The notes under the pieces are model-generated. The model did not search any database. It saw nothing but the letters and a program-made list of their open reading frames with translations, and was not told where the DNA came from. A stretch of 64,000 nt of DNA. It comes from Nonomuraea fuscirosea (GTDB lineage: Bacteria > Actinomycetota > Actinomycetes > Streptosporangiales > Streptosporangiaceae). A program made the translations under genes and the position numbers. Location: contig NZ_PVNG01000002.1 in assembly GCF_003001935.1 (NCBI RefSeq), positions 558,001 to 622,000 on the forward strand. The letters are read 5' to 3'. Shown piece after piece: positions 17,909 through 26,164 of this stretch (the first letter of the stretch is position 1; every line of letters begins with the position of its first letter).

Positions 17909-19153
17909 TCACCAGTTGGCGGGCAGACCGGGCGTCGTGGCGGGCAGCGGGCGCCCCGGCGGATGGATGACGTACGCCACGCCACCGCTGCTGGAGCCGC
18001 GCAACCACACGTTCTCGAACGCCGCCCGCGGATAGACGCGCCGTACGGCCTCATTGTTCGGCGAGGCGGGATCGTTCGCGATCACATCACCGCTCGCGGT
18101 GAAGCCCACGACCACCATGAGGTGACCGTCGGTGCCGTACCCGGCCCCCGGCAGCTCGCCCTTCTTGAACGACTGCGACGTGATGACCGGAACGCCCGCC
18201 TTGATCAGCAGCTCCAGTTCGGTCAGCGACCGCAACCGGGTGACGAACCCGTCGAGCCCGTAACGACCGGCGTAGGCGGTGTTGAACGGCCAGTTGCCGG
18301 TGCCCGCGTAGGCGTGGTCGTAGGTGTGCCGGGCGGCGTGGTCGACCTCCGGGTCGGGGTCCGCCGGGTCGACCCAGGCGGTGTCGCGCTCGCTCGGCCA
18401 CACGTCCCAGTAGCCCATCACCATGGTGGTCGAGGTCGGGCTGCACCACGCCTCGCCGCCGCCGTTCCACTCGGGGTAGTGGCCCTGGTGCGTGTTCTGG
18501 GAGCGGCGCGGCACGGCCAGCTCCTTCCCCCAGGCGCCCCCGCCCGGGCTGACCGGCACGGTCTTGCGGCCGGGCACGTTCGAGCTCATCACGCCGGACG
18601 TGCGCACGTGCGGCGTCACGCCCGAGCCCGGCAGGCGGTAGAGGGTCAGGCGGAGCTGGTAGCCGCTCATCGGCCGGCCCGCCGCCGCGACCAGCGTGTC
18701 GACCGCCACCTTGGCGTCGGCGTCGCCCTGGCCGGGCACCGACGTGCGCAGCACGTCACCCTCGGCGTAGGACCAGCGGCCCAGCGCATACCACCTCGTC
18801 AGCCCCTCCGTGTTCCTGACCCGGGCCTCGACCTGCAGCCAGCTGCCCTGCGGCACGTCCGCCGTCCAGGACGCGATCAGCTCGGTGGCGGCGAAGCCGA
18901 TGGCCCGCTCGGGGCCGGTCCAGCGGGCGTACTCCCAGGTCTTCGTGCCGAGCGCGTCGGTGTGGGTGACCGTGCCCGCCGCCTCGCGGAACGCCAGCCC
19001 GTCGCCGGCCGTCGTGCCCTCACCGGCGCCGGTGGCGAAGTCGGCCCGGTGGAAGACGACGCCGGGGATCGTCGCGGCCGGTCTCGCGCGCGCCGGGGCC
19101 GCCACCGTCGTGACCAGGGCGAGGGTGGACAGGAACACGGTCAGCACACGCAT
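17909..19153 (-). CDS. Secreted C39-like cysteine peptidase
   Basis: A 414-residue protein. ATG 19153 follows GAGAGGG, and a Sec signal ('MRVLTVFLSTLALVTTVAAP') ends near residue 23. The N-terminal half is a beta-rich domain ('WTADVPQGSWLQVEARVRN'). The C-terminal half is a Peptidase_C39-type papain fold with Cys at about 235 in 'EAWCSPTSTTMVMGYW', His at about 342 in 'DGHLMVVVGF' and 'ANDPAS' at about 360. Such exported proteins are widespread in actinomycetes and their substrates are unknown. It is encoded just upstream of the caspase-STAND gene on the same strand, with a gap of about 130 bases. Confidence 0.8.
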   Translation of the reverse strand: MRVLTVFLSTLALVTTVAAPARARPAATIPGVVFHRADFATGAGEGTTAGDGLAFREAAGTVTHTDALGTKTWEYARWTGPERAIGFAATELIASWTADVPQGSWLQVEARVRNTEGLTRWYALGRWSYAEGDVLRTSVPGQGDADAKVAVDTLVAAAGRPMSGYQLRLTLYRLPGSGVTPHVRTSGVMSSNVPGRKTVPVSPGGGAWGKELAVPRRSQNTHQGHYPEWNGGGEAWCSPTSTTMVMGYWDVWPSERDTAWVDPADPDPEVDHAARHTYDHAYAGTGNWPFNTAYAGRYGLDGFVTRLRSLTELELLIKAGVPVITSQSFKKGELPGAGYGTDGHLMVVVGFTASGDVIANDPASPNNEAVRRVYPRAAFENVWLRGSSSGGVAYVIHPPGRPLPATTPGLPANW

Positions 19154-19300
19154 GGACTCACCCTCTCTGAACACGCTCGTCGCGGCCGACCCTAGGCACG
19201 GCGGGCCTGGCAAAGCATCCGCAGATCTACGTATCACCGTGGTTCCGCCGTACCGGCCTCGATGGGAGGGTGGCATGACCACGAGGCAAGGAGTGGACAC

Positions 19301-19948
19301 ATGCGGAAATATGTGATCATGGGCGTCCAGGGCAGTGGCAAGGGCACCCAGGGCGCCCTGCTGGCCAACGATCTCGACCTGGTGCACATCAGCGTGGGCG
19401 ACATCTTCCGCTGGCACGTCAAGAACCACACCAAACTCGGCGCCCAGGTACGCCGTCTCGTGGCGGCGGGCGAGCTGGTGGGCGACGACCTGGTGGCCGA
19501 CGTGGTCAAGGACCGGCTCCAGCTGCACGACTGGAACTACGGCTTCGTCATCGACGGCTTCCCCCGCAACCGTCCCCAGGCGGAGTTCTTCCTGGAGAGC
19601 TACGACCTCGACGGCGTGATCCACCTCGACCTGCCCGACGACGAGGTACGCCGCCGCGTCCTGGCCCGGCGGCTGTGCTCACGATGCGGCATGGACTACA
19701 ACCTCATCGCCCACCGGCCGGAGGTGGAGGGCCGGTGCGACGTGTGCGGCGGGGACCTGGTCACCCGCGAGGACGACAGCCCCGACGCCCTGGCCCGGCG
19801 GCTGCTCGACTACCACAGCAAGACGGATCCGGTGCTGGAGCTGTTCCGGCGCAAGGAGTACGTCATGACCATCGACGCCCGTGCCGACAAGACCACCGTC
19901 CAACGCGCCATCCGCACCCGCTTCAACCTGCCGCCGTACAAGGGGTAG
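19301..19948 (+). CDS. Adenylate kinase-family nucleotide kinase with zinc-type lid
   Basis: A 215-residue nucleoside monophosphate kinase. ATG 19301 follows AAGGAG. P-loop 'GVQGSGKGT' is at residues 8-16, the NMP-binding region is 'ISVGDIFRW', and 'DGFPRNRPQAE' is the core substrate loop. The lid carries two Cys pairs, 'CSRC' and 'CDVC', with about 20 residues between them. This is the structural zinc site of many Gram-positive adenylate kinases. Divergences such as 'HVKNHTKLG' suggest a paralogue rather than the housekeeping enzyme normally found in the ribosomal protein cluster. It is divergent from the C39 peptidase gene. Confidence 0.8.
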   Translation: MRKYVIMGVQGSGKGTQGALLANDLDLVHISVGDIFRWHVKNHTKLGAQVRRLVAAGELVGDDLVADVVKDRLQLHDWNYGFVIDGFPRNRPQAEFFLESYDLDGVIHLDLPDDEVRRRVLARRLCSRCGMDYNLIAHRPEVEGRCDVCGGDLVTREDDSPDALARRLLDYHSKTDPVLELFRRKEYVMTIDARADKTTVQRAIRTRFNLPPYKG

Positions 19949-20039
19949 CGGGCGCGCGACCGCCGCACGGGCATACCCGACTCCGCCGGCGCCGTGCCAC
20001 TCTGGAGCACCGGACAGCACACCGAGACGGAGCCGACGA

Positions 20040-20249
20040 GTGAGCACTCCTGAGCACCATCACCTGATTCCCACCGGCCGTCGGCACCGGACCGTCTCAC
20101 GCGCCGACTTCGCCGCCGCATCCTCCGACATGCCGCTACTGGATGACCGGAAGTACCGCGAAGACATGAACCGCCACGTCAACGACGCCCTCTACGACCC
20201 CTACGACCGCGCTGACGGCAAGGGCGGCTGTGCATCGGACGGGGATTGA
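20040..20249 (+). CDS. Small hypothetical protein (69 aa)
   Basis: A GTG start at 20040 with an ACGGAG-like site upstream gives 69 residues: 'STPEHHHLIPTGRRHRTVS', then an acidic helical part 'PLLDDRKYREDMNRHVNDAL' and 'YDPYDRADGKGG'. The C-terminal composition resembles short antitoxin-like partners, but no family is recognised. It lies 91 bases after the kinase gene. Confidence 0.4.
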   Translation: MSTPEHHHLIPTGRRHRTVSRADFAAASSDMPLLDDRKYREDMNRHVNDALYDPYDRADGKGGCASDGD

Positions 20250-20591
20250 TTCTCTCCACAACCCCAAGATCGCATGTCGCCCACTGCGCAGGCCGAGCAC
20301 GAGAGCGTACGCGCAGAGGGAGGAGGACCTGTTACGCCGCGGACTCGGCGCCCGGCGGCTTCACCTGCCTGTCCTTCGCCGCTCGGAAGTCAAGAGTGGC
20401 TGGTGTGATTGATGGTGATAATCGCCACCATCCTGCGCTCGTCGCCGTCGGGTGACTTATAACGAAATGTGTCGCCTGGTGTCTCTCAAGCGATACAGAG
20501 CCGCTCTGTCGTTGGCCGGCAACACGTGGGTGGAAGCAGAAGCGCCCGCCGGGCCCATGATGAGCACCGCTGCTCGGCCGGTTGTCCGACC
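20250..20591. other. Intergenic stretch, no supported gene
   Basis: There are only short overlapping frames on both strands without ribosome sites or recognisable families. Base composition is less GC-rich than the neighbours around 20440-20480. I see no RNA gene or clear terminator. Confidence 0.5.
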
Positions 20592-22097
20592 TCAACCCCC
20601 GTAGAGGGCGGGCAGGTCGACTAGGAGGAGGTCATCGCGACGGTCGGCAAGTTGGACCACGTCCGGGTAGAAGCCGTGCAGCGAGTACAGCGCCAGGGTG
20701 GTGGCGGCGGTGTCGTGCCCCTGATCGGTCAGCAGATCTCGGATGCGCTCCAGACGTTCCACGTCACCGATACCCCGGCGGGCGACGGTCGCCTTGGCCT
20801 CCCCCAGGAGCGCGATCCGCGCACGGGGAGCCTGCGGGCGCTCGCCCGCGGCGAGGGCGATGACGTCGACCTCGTGCTTCGTCCGAGCGGCCGGGTCGGC
20901 GACCTCGGTGGTGCCGACCGGGCCCGGCAGCCCGCCGGGCAGCAGGGCATGGGCGTAACGGCGGGTGAAGTCGCGGGCCAGGTCCTCGAAGTGCGGGCCG
21001 AGGATCTTGGAGTTGAAGGTCGGGGCGGCCTGCTGCCACACCTGCTCGGCGAACCCCTGCTCCACGGCGGCGGCCTGCGGGAGGGTGATGAGCTGGTTGA
21101 AGCGGATCACCGGATCGGCGAGGGTGATGACCGGATGCCGGGCGCGCAGGATGTCCTGCTCGCGCCGGATGTAACCGGTCGATTCCAGCACGCCCAGCGG
21201 ATGGGCGACGGCGTTGCGCGGGCGTTCCAGGGCGGCGCCGATCTTGCTGGGAGTGGTGGCTCCCTGCGCGATCGCGGTGAGAATGTCGTAGTAGAGCGTG
21301 TGCTGCGTGATTCGCGGGTCCTCGCGCAGGAGGTACTCGGTCTCGGTACGGGAGTAGACCGCCCTGCCCGGGTCGAGCAGCGTCCGGGTGAGCCAGGTGT
21401 CGTAACCGTCGTCCGGGTGCGGCCGCCCGGCCACCGGCCGGTAGCCCGGCGCCCCGCCGAGGACCGCGTGCACCTTCAGCGCCGTCAGCGGATCGCTGAT
21501 CTGCCAGAAGGCCCGGCTGTCCCGATAGTCGAACGGCCCGAGCCGTAGATCGATCACGGCACGACCCCGCAGCGGCTTCGTCCCGGACAGCAGTTCGTGC
21601 ATGACACTCATCGCGGAGCCGCACAGGATCAGCCGGGGACCTGGCCCGGCACCCGTACGGGCACCGCGCTGGCGTTCGTCGTAGAGCTGCTGGAGCAGTC
21701 CAGGGATCTCAGGTGAGTGCTGGAGCAGATACGGCAGCTCGTCGATCACGAGGAGCGGGTGAGACGAACGGGCGCTCACCTCCAGGGCGTTGGACAGGAC
21801 GTCACGCCAGTCCGTCAGACGCAGACTCCCGGGCCGAAGACCGGCATGAGCCGCGACCGCGTCACTGAACCGCCGCATCGCGGGCAGCCGCCCCTCCTCG
21901 CGGACCGCGGCCACGTACAGGCCGCCGACCTGCTCGGACAGGGCTTGGAGCAGGTACGACTTTCCGTGCCGCCGCCGCCCGGACACGATGCCGAGCCGCA
22001 TGGCGGGATCGGGATCGGTGAGGAACTCCGCGAGCAGAGCCCACTCCCGGTCGCGGTCGACCACATCGTCCGGCTTGACCGGCAGACCCTGCTCCAT
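20592..22097 (-). CDS. AAA/STAND-like ATPase with C-terminal DUF234/nuclease-like domain
   Basis: This encodes 501 residues from ATG 22097 (GGAG just upstream). Walker A is 'GIVSGRRRHGKSYLL' (about 35-50), Walker B is 'PLLVIDELPYLL', and 'LILCGSAMSVMHELL' is the sensor-like strand typical of archaeal-type ATPases. A winged helix follows ('TTPSKIGAALERPRNAVAHP', 'LGVLESTGYIRRE'), then a DUF234-type C-terminal part with 'HEVDVIAL' and 'ALLGEAKAT', which look like the D and E-x-K of a PD-(D/E)XK nuclease. Members are often linked to mobile or defence contexts. It is preceded by a strong hairpin at 22300. Confidence 0.75.
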   Translation of the reverse strand: MEQGLPVKPDDVVDRDREWALLAEFLTDPDPAMRLGIVSGRRRHGKSYLLQALSEQVGGLYVAAVREEGRLPAMRRFSDAVAAHAGLRPGSLRLTDWRDVLSNALEVSARSSHPLLVIDELPYLLQHSPEIPGLLQQLYDERQRGARTGAGPGPRLILCGSAMSVMHELLSGTKPLRGRAVIDLRLGPFDYRDSRAFWQISDPLTALKVHAVLGGAPGYRPVAGRPHPDDGYDTWLTRTLLDPGRAVYSRTETEYLLREDPRITQHTLYYDILTAIAQGATTPSKIGAALERPRNAVAHPLGVLESTGYIRREQDILRARHPVITLADPVIRFNQLITLPQAAAVEQGFAEQVWQQAAPTFNSKILGPHFEDLARDFTRRYAHALLPGGLPGPVGTTEVADPAARTKHEVDVIALAAGERPQAPRARIALLGEAKATVARRGIGDVERLERIRDLLTDQGHDTAATTLALYSLHGFYPDVVQLADRRDDLLLVDLPALYGG

Positions 22098-22299
22098 GCG
22101 ATCTCCGATACATCGACTGCGACGGATTCTGTCCAACTGTACTTCGACGGAACCTGCGACACTGCACATGTACGGATGCGTCAGCTCGCAGTGAGTCGGC
22201 ACATGACTCGGTGGACTCGCGATCCTGTGGATCAGGCCGGGTCATCGGCGTCGCTCGGTTGCGACTACATCCTCCGATCTCCAGGGGGCGTCGATGGCG

Positions 22300-22366
22300 A
22301 TCGCCCTGAGCAGGGTCCATTCCCGCAGGCAGGGCATTGGCGGGGATGGACCCTGCTCAGCGCGAT
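22300..22366. terminator. Long hairpin between the M28 peptidase and DUF234 ATPase genes
   Basis: CTGAGCAGGGTCCAT (22306-22320) pairs exactly with ATGGACCCTGCTCAG (22346-22360). The pairing continues inward to 22325/22341 and, after one mismatch, outward to 22300/22366. The 25-pair stem starts 6 bases after the stop of the M28 gene on the minus strand, so a terminator is likely. It is unusually long. Confidence 0.65.
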
Positions 22367-22371
22367 GGTCG

Positions 22372-24675
22372 TCACAGGGGATAGGCCTTGGTGACGGAGA
22401 TCTTGGTGTCGCCGAGGAACAGCCAACCCGGTGGCGCGATGAAGCCGGGGAGTGCGGACATTTCGCTGGGGTTCGGGCTGATGTCGGTGACGCGCAGCCG
22501 GAGCTCGTCGTTCGTGGCCGCTACGGTGAGCGTTGCCTCCACGCCCCCCGGGCCGGGGGCGTGGAAGGCGAAGCCCGCTGGGTCGGCGGTGATCGTGCGG
22601 CCCTCGACGGTCAGGGCGCGCACTGCCGCCGTGCCCCCGTCCACTCGTAGGGCGATCGTGTTCGCTCCGCGTTCTGAGCGGATCCGGACGCGCAGGGTTC
22701 GCTCGCCGCGCGAGGTCGTGTGCGCGAGCACCTGCAGCGTGGGCGCCGGCAGGGTGGCGGGTTTCGCCGGGCTGAGGAGTTTCGATCCGCCGCCCCACAG
22801 CTCCGCCTGCGGGTGGCCGGTCGCGGTGGTGCCGCCGTAGCGCCGGGCCCACTCGTCGGGGTTCTCGGAGGTCAGCCAGACGGCCTGGCCGGTGTCGGCG
22901 TCGAGGCCGTAGGCGAGGCTGGTGCGCCGGGGGTGTTCCTTGTCGAAGGGTTCGACCAGCAGGCCCGCCGCCAGCAGGGCGATGGACACGGTCAGGGCGG
23001 TCAGCGGGATCAGTGGGGAGCGCCTGTGCGGCCACACGGTTTCGATCAGCGGGAGCAGGAGGCCGGTGAACAGGATCATCAGGGGGATGGGGGCGTAGCC
23101 GACGTACTGCAGGCCGGTTGGCAGGGTGTTCCATGCGCTGGGCAGGAGGATGAGGGCGGCCGGGACGAGGCCGGTGGTGAGGGCGAGGGCGCGACGGCGC
23201 GGCGGGCAGTGGAGTGCGGCCAGGCCGCCCAGTGCCGCTCCGAGGGTGGGCCAGGCGGCGAGGTGGGACGCTCCGGGCGAGACGAGGCCGAGGCCGAGGG
23301 CGATCAGGGCGGCCCAGGTCAGGATGCCGAGCGACAGTTCGGTGGTGCCGATGCGGCGGCGGAGTAGCGCGTACCAGGTGATCAGGATGGCGGTGGCGAG
23401 GGTCAGGACGGCGAGCCACAGCAGTTCGGGACGGTACGGCGTCGTGGTGGCGGTGCCGTTCAGCGCGGGGCGGATGGCCTTGAGCAGGTCCCAGAAGTAG
23501 ACGCCGGCGCCTGCCCCGGCCGCGATCGGGATCAGCGCGAGTGCGGTGCCGAGGAGGGTGCGTCGCAGCGTGACGACGCCGCGGCGGCGGGCCAGGAGGA
23601 TCAGGGCGAGTGCCGCCAGCAGGGCGAGGACGGCCAGTCCGGTGGCCGCCCAGGCCGGGTAGCGGATCAGCAGGCCGGGTGGGAGGTTGAAGTAGACCAG
23701 GTTGTCGTTCCCGCTGGTCAGCCTCGCGAGGTCGGCGGAGCCGAAGGCCCGTACCAGCGCGAGAGTGTTGTCGCCCATCTGCTGGAGTGCGGCGAGGTCG
23801 ACGTGCGCGGGATCGTCGAGGACGCTGTGGTAGAGGGTGCCGGCGTTGGCGTAGGCGGAGTCGAGTACGGCCATCCCGCCGGGTTCGAAGGCGGTGAAGT
23901 CGGTGTCGTTGTTGAGCAGTTTCATGAGCTCGGCGTACACGGAGTCGGCCACGGGCAGGGGAGCGGCCGATCCGTAGGTGGAGATCAGGCCGGCGTTCGG
24001 CTCGGTGCTGCGGAACATCAGCACCGGCCCCTTCGAGCCGCGGGCTTCGTTGTTGAGTACGACGTTCCGCCCTGTTGCGAGCGGGTGAGACTTGACGAAC
24101 GCCTCCGATCCCAGGAGTCCCGTCTCCTCGGCGTCGGTGATGAGGAAGACGACGTCGTTGCGCAGCCGGGTGCCGGCCGCGACCAGTGCTCTGGCCGTCT
24201 CGATCGCGCTGGCCGTGCCGGCTCCGTCGTCGTTGGCGCCGGGGCCTTCGGGGACGGAGTCGTAGTGGGCGGTGACGAAGACCCGGCCGGTGGGAGCGGT
24301 CCCCGGTATGACCGCGACGATGTTGTAGACGCGTCCGGCGGTGACGGGTTCGCCTCGTTCGCCGCGCGGTGCGACGCCCACCGCCTCCTGCACCTCGGGC
24401 TTGAGGCCCAGTCGTCGTAGCTCGCCGACCAGGTGGTCCCGGACCCGGGCGTGCTCGGCCGTGCCGACGGGGTGAGGGGCGACGGCGATGCGCTCGACCT
24501 GGGTGAAGGCGCGCTCCGCGCTGAACGTCCGGTCGGGGGCGTCGGCGGGGCTCACCGCGGTGGGGGTGATGTCCCTGATCGCGGCGATGCCGATCAGCAC
24601 GAGCACGCACAGGGCGATGAGACCGGTGACGCGGGTCCGCCGTCCCGTCGGGTGCCGGTTCTCGGGTGATGTCAT
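22372..24675 (-). CDS. Membrane-anchored M28 family metallopeptidase (ERMP1/Fxna-like)
   Basis: This encodes 767 residues from ATG 24675, preceded by GGGAG at about 8 bases. Upstream in-frame ATGs at 24690 and 24807 lack a ribosome site. An N-terminal membrane helix ('VTGLIALCVLVLIGIAAI') leads to a zinc aminopeptidase domain: 'VTAHYDSVPEGPGANDDGAG' (His and Asp ligands), 'DAEETGLLGS' (catalytic Glu, ligand Glu), 'NNEARGSKG' and 'TLYHSVLDD' (His ligand). All five metal positions are present. About nine membrane helices follow at about residues 320-600, then a C-terminal lumenal-type beta domain. The same layout occurs in ER metallopeptidase 1 homologues. The substrate is unknown, and the active site is probably outside the membrane. 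Confidence 0.85.
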   Translation of the reverse strand: MTSPENRHPTGRRTRVTGLIALCVLVLIGIAAIRDITPTAVSPADAPDRTFSAERAFTQVERIAVAPHPVGTAEHARVRDHLVGELRRLGLKPEVQEAVGVAPRGERGEPVTAGRVYNIVAVIPGTAPTGRVFVTAHYDSVPEGPGANDDGAGTASAIETARALVAAGTRLRNDVVFLITDAEETGLLGSEAFVKSHPLATGRNVVLNNEARGSKGPVLMFRSTEPNAGLISTYGSAAPLPVADSVYAELMKLLNNDTDFTAFEPGGMAVLDSAYANAGTLYHSVLDDPAHVDLAALQQMGDNTLALVRAFGSADLARLTSGNDNLVYFNLPPGLLIRYPAWAATGLAVLALLAALALILLARRRGVVTLRRTLLGTALALIPIAAGAGAGVYFWDLLKAIRPALNGTATTTPYRPELLWLAVLTLATAILITWYALLRRRIGTTELSLGILTWAALIALGLGLVSPGASHLAAWPTLGAALGGLAALHCPPRRRALALTTGLVPAALILLPSAWNTLPTGLQYVGYAPIPLMILFTGLLLPLIETVWPHRRSPLIPLTALTVSIALLAAGLLVEPFDKEHPRRTSLAYGLDADTGQAVWLTSENPDEWARRYGGTTATGHPQAELWGGGSKLLSPAKPATLPAPTLQVLAHTTSRGERTLRVRIRSERGANTIALRVDGGTAAVRALTVEGRTITADPAGFAFHAPGPGGVEATLTVAATNDELRLRVTDISPNPSEMSALPGFIAPPGWLFLGDTKISVTKAYPL

Positions 24676-24730
24676 GTCGTTCGCTCCCATGCTGGCGTTC
24701 CACTGTCGGGTGATCGCCACGAAGGAGTAT

Positions 24731-24755
24731 TGCAGAAAAAATGCTGCAGAAAAAA
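24731..24755. promoter_or_regulatory. Twin A-tract direct repeats upstream of the M28 gene
   Basis: TGCAGAAAAAA occurs twice (24731-24741 and 24745-24755), 14 bases apart, in an otherwise GC-rich region. It lies 56-80 bases before the M28 start. The helical phasing is not a full turn multiple, but a repressor with direct-repeat sites or a bent promoter region is possible. Confidence 0.35.
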
Positions 24756-24857
24756 TTATGCAAGTCGCGGTACGCGGGAACGTGATGCCGCCCTCCGTGT
24801 CATCCACGCCACGTCCACGAGTGACCTTCCGTGAATGCCGAGCACGTCAAGCATCTC

Positions 24858-24885
24858 TTGACATGACAGGCACTCGTGATACATG
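24858..24885 (+). promoter_or_regulatory. Candidate promoter for the MFS-NmrA-Dabb operon
   Basis: TTGACA at 24858-24863 is followed after 16 bases by TACATG (24880-24885). It lies about 60 bases upstream of the MFS start at 24947. A near-palindrome at 24894 lies directly downstream, where an operator would be expected. Confidence 0.4.
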
Positions 24886-24893
24886 CTCAATAT

Positions 24894-24910
24894 AGTTAGA
24901 AGCTATAACT
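24894..24910 (+). promoter_or_regulatory. Candidate operator AGTTA-N7-TAACT
   Basis: AGTTAGAAGCTATAACT has 5-base inverted arms in an AT-rich patch between the candidate promoter and the start of the MFS gene. MarR/HxlR-type regulators use sites of this size. No adjacent regulator gene is present. Confidence 0.35.
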
Positions 24911-24946
24911 CAACGGAGCACTGCTCTAGGCGGAGGAGGTCGAAAG

Positions 24947-26104
24947 ATGGGCAGTGGACGGGTGCACCCCGGGGCGGACGGTCGCCCCGAGGCGTCGCGT
25001 GGAGTGGCGATGGCCGGTCTGGCGACGGCCGGGCGGATCGGGCAGGGAGCCGGAGCCGCGGTCGTGATACCGGCCGCGCTCTCGCTCGTCCTCGCCCTGC
25101 ACTCCTCGTCCGCGGAACGCACGCGCGCGATGGGCGTCTGGGGCGCGGTCGCGGGTGCCGGCAGTCTCGTCGGGGTCTTCCTCGGCGGAACGCGGACCGG
25201 GATGCTCGGCTGGCAGGCCGTGTTCGTCACCCCGGTGCCGTTCGGCCTCATCGGGGCGATCATCGTGTGGCGCTCGGCGCCGCCGGCTCCGGGCAGGCCC
25301 GGCCGGTTCGACCTGCCCGGCGCCATCGCCGTCACCGTCGCGATCTCCGCCCTCGCGCTGGGGATGGTCGCGGCCGCCGAGGCCGGGTGGGACGCGCCCG
25401 GCACCGTCGCCGGTCTCGCGGCCGGCCTGGCCGCCCTGGTCGCGTTCGTGACGGTCGAGCGACGCTCGGCACACCCGCTGGTCCCGCTCGGCGTCTTCCG
25501 CAGAGGGCCGGTGGTCCTGGCGAACGTGGTGGTGCTGCTGATCGGCGGCACGCTGACGAGCCTGTTCTTCTTCCTGCCGCAGTACCAGCAGGAGGTACTC
25601 GGGATGAGCCCGACGGCGGCCGGGACGGCCCAGCTCCCCATCGCCGTCATGATCATCATGGGCAGTGCCGCCGCGCCGCCGCTGGCCAAGCGCATCGGGC
25701 CGGCCCGCGCGCTGCCGGTCGCCCTCGTCGTGCTGCTCGCCGGCTTCGTGTGGCTGGCGCTCGACCGGACGGCCGGCGGCTTCTCCCTCACGCTGCTGGG
25801 CGCGTTCGTGCTGATCGGCGCCGGCCTCGGGCTCGGCGCCGTCACCGCGATGGCGGTACGCGACAGCGCCGAAGGCGAATCGGGGCTGCTCAGCGGGCTG
25901 GTCAACGCCGCACAGCAGCTGGGTGGCGCGGTCGGGCTCGCCGCCCTGGCCGGGATCGCCATCGGCACCGCTGGAGCCGGAGAGGACATCGCGTTCACGA
26001 CCGCGCTCCTGGGGCAGGCCGCGCTCATCCTCATCGCGCTCGGACTGTCACTCGTCCCCACCGTCAAGACCCGGCCGGACCCCGCCTCCGCGGGAACGCG
26101 CTGA
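24947..26104 (+). CDS. DHA2-type MFS exporter, N-terminally shortened
   Basis: This encodes 385 residues with a very strong ribosome site (GGAGGAGG, 7 bases before the ATG). From 'RIGQGAGAAVVIPAALSLV' onward it matches EmrB/QacA-type 14-helix drug exporters, including motif C 'GVWGAVAGAGSLVGVFLGG'. Eleven of the usual 14 helices can be counted. The first three helices, with the conserved motif A between helices 2 and 3, are missing, and the first 25 residues ('GRVHPGADGRPEASRG') do not look like membrane protein. The start signal is therefore intact but about 85 residues after it appear to be deleted in frame. Proton-coupled export is doubtful. It is followed by NmrA-like and Dabb genes in the same direction. 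Confidence 0.75.
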   Translation: MGSGRVHPGADGRPEASRGVAMAGLATAGRIGQGAGAAVVIPAALSLVLALHSSSAERTRAMGVWGAVAGAGSLVGVFLGGTRTGMLGWQAVFVTPVPFGLIGAIIVWRSAPPAPGRPGRFDLPGAIAVTVAISALALGMVAAAEAGWDAPGTVAGLAAGLAALVAFVTVERRSAHPLVPLGVFRRGPVVLANVVVLLIGGTLTSLFFFLPQYQQEVLGMSPTAAGTAQLPIAVMIIMGSAAAPPLAKRIGPARALPVALVVLLAGFVWLALDRTAGGFSLTLLGAFVLIGAGLGLGAVTAMAVRDSAEGESGLLSGLVNAAQQLGGAVGLAALAGIAIGTAGAGEDIAFTTALLGQAALILIALGLSLVPTVKTRPDPASAGTR

Positions 26105-26164
26105 CCCGGCATCACCACTCTCCCCGGGGAACAGGACCTCGGCGGAACCACAGGAAGGAACACC

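Noticed and set aside
20332..20595. An 87-residue minus-strand gene ending 'KPPGAESAA'
   Set aside because: There is no ribosome site, no recognised family and no coding-like codon pattern.
22265..24763. An 832-residue Arg/His/Pro-rich minus frame overlapping the M28 gene
   Set aside because: It is an alternative frame of the same strand with a composition typical of GC shadows; the M28 metal ligands are in the other frame.
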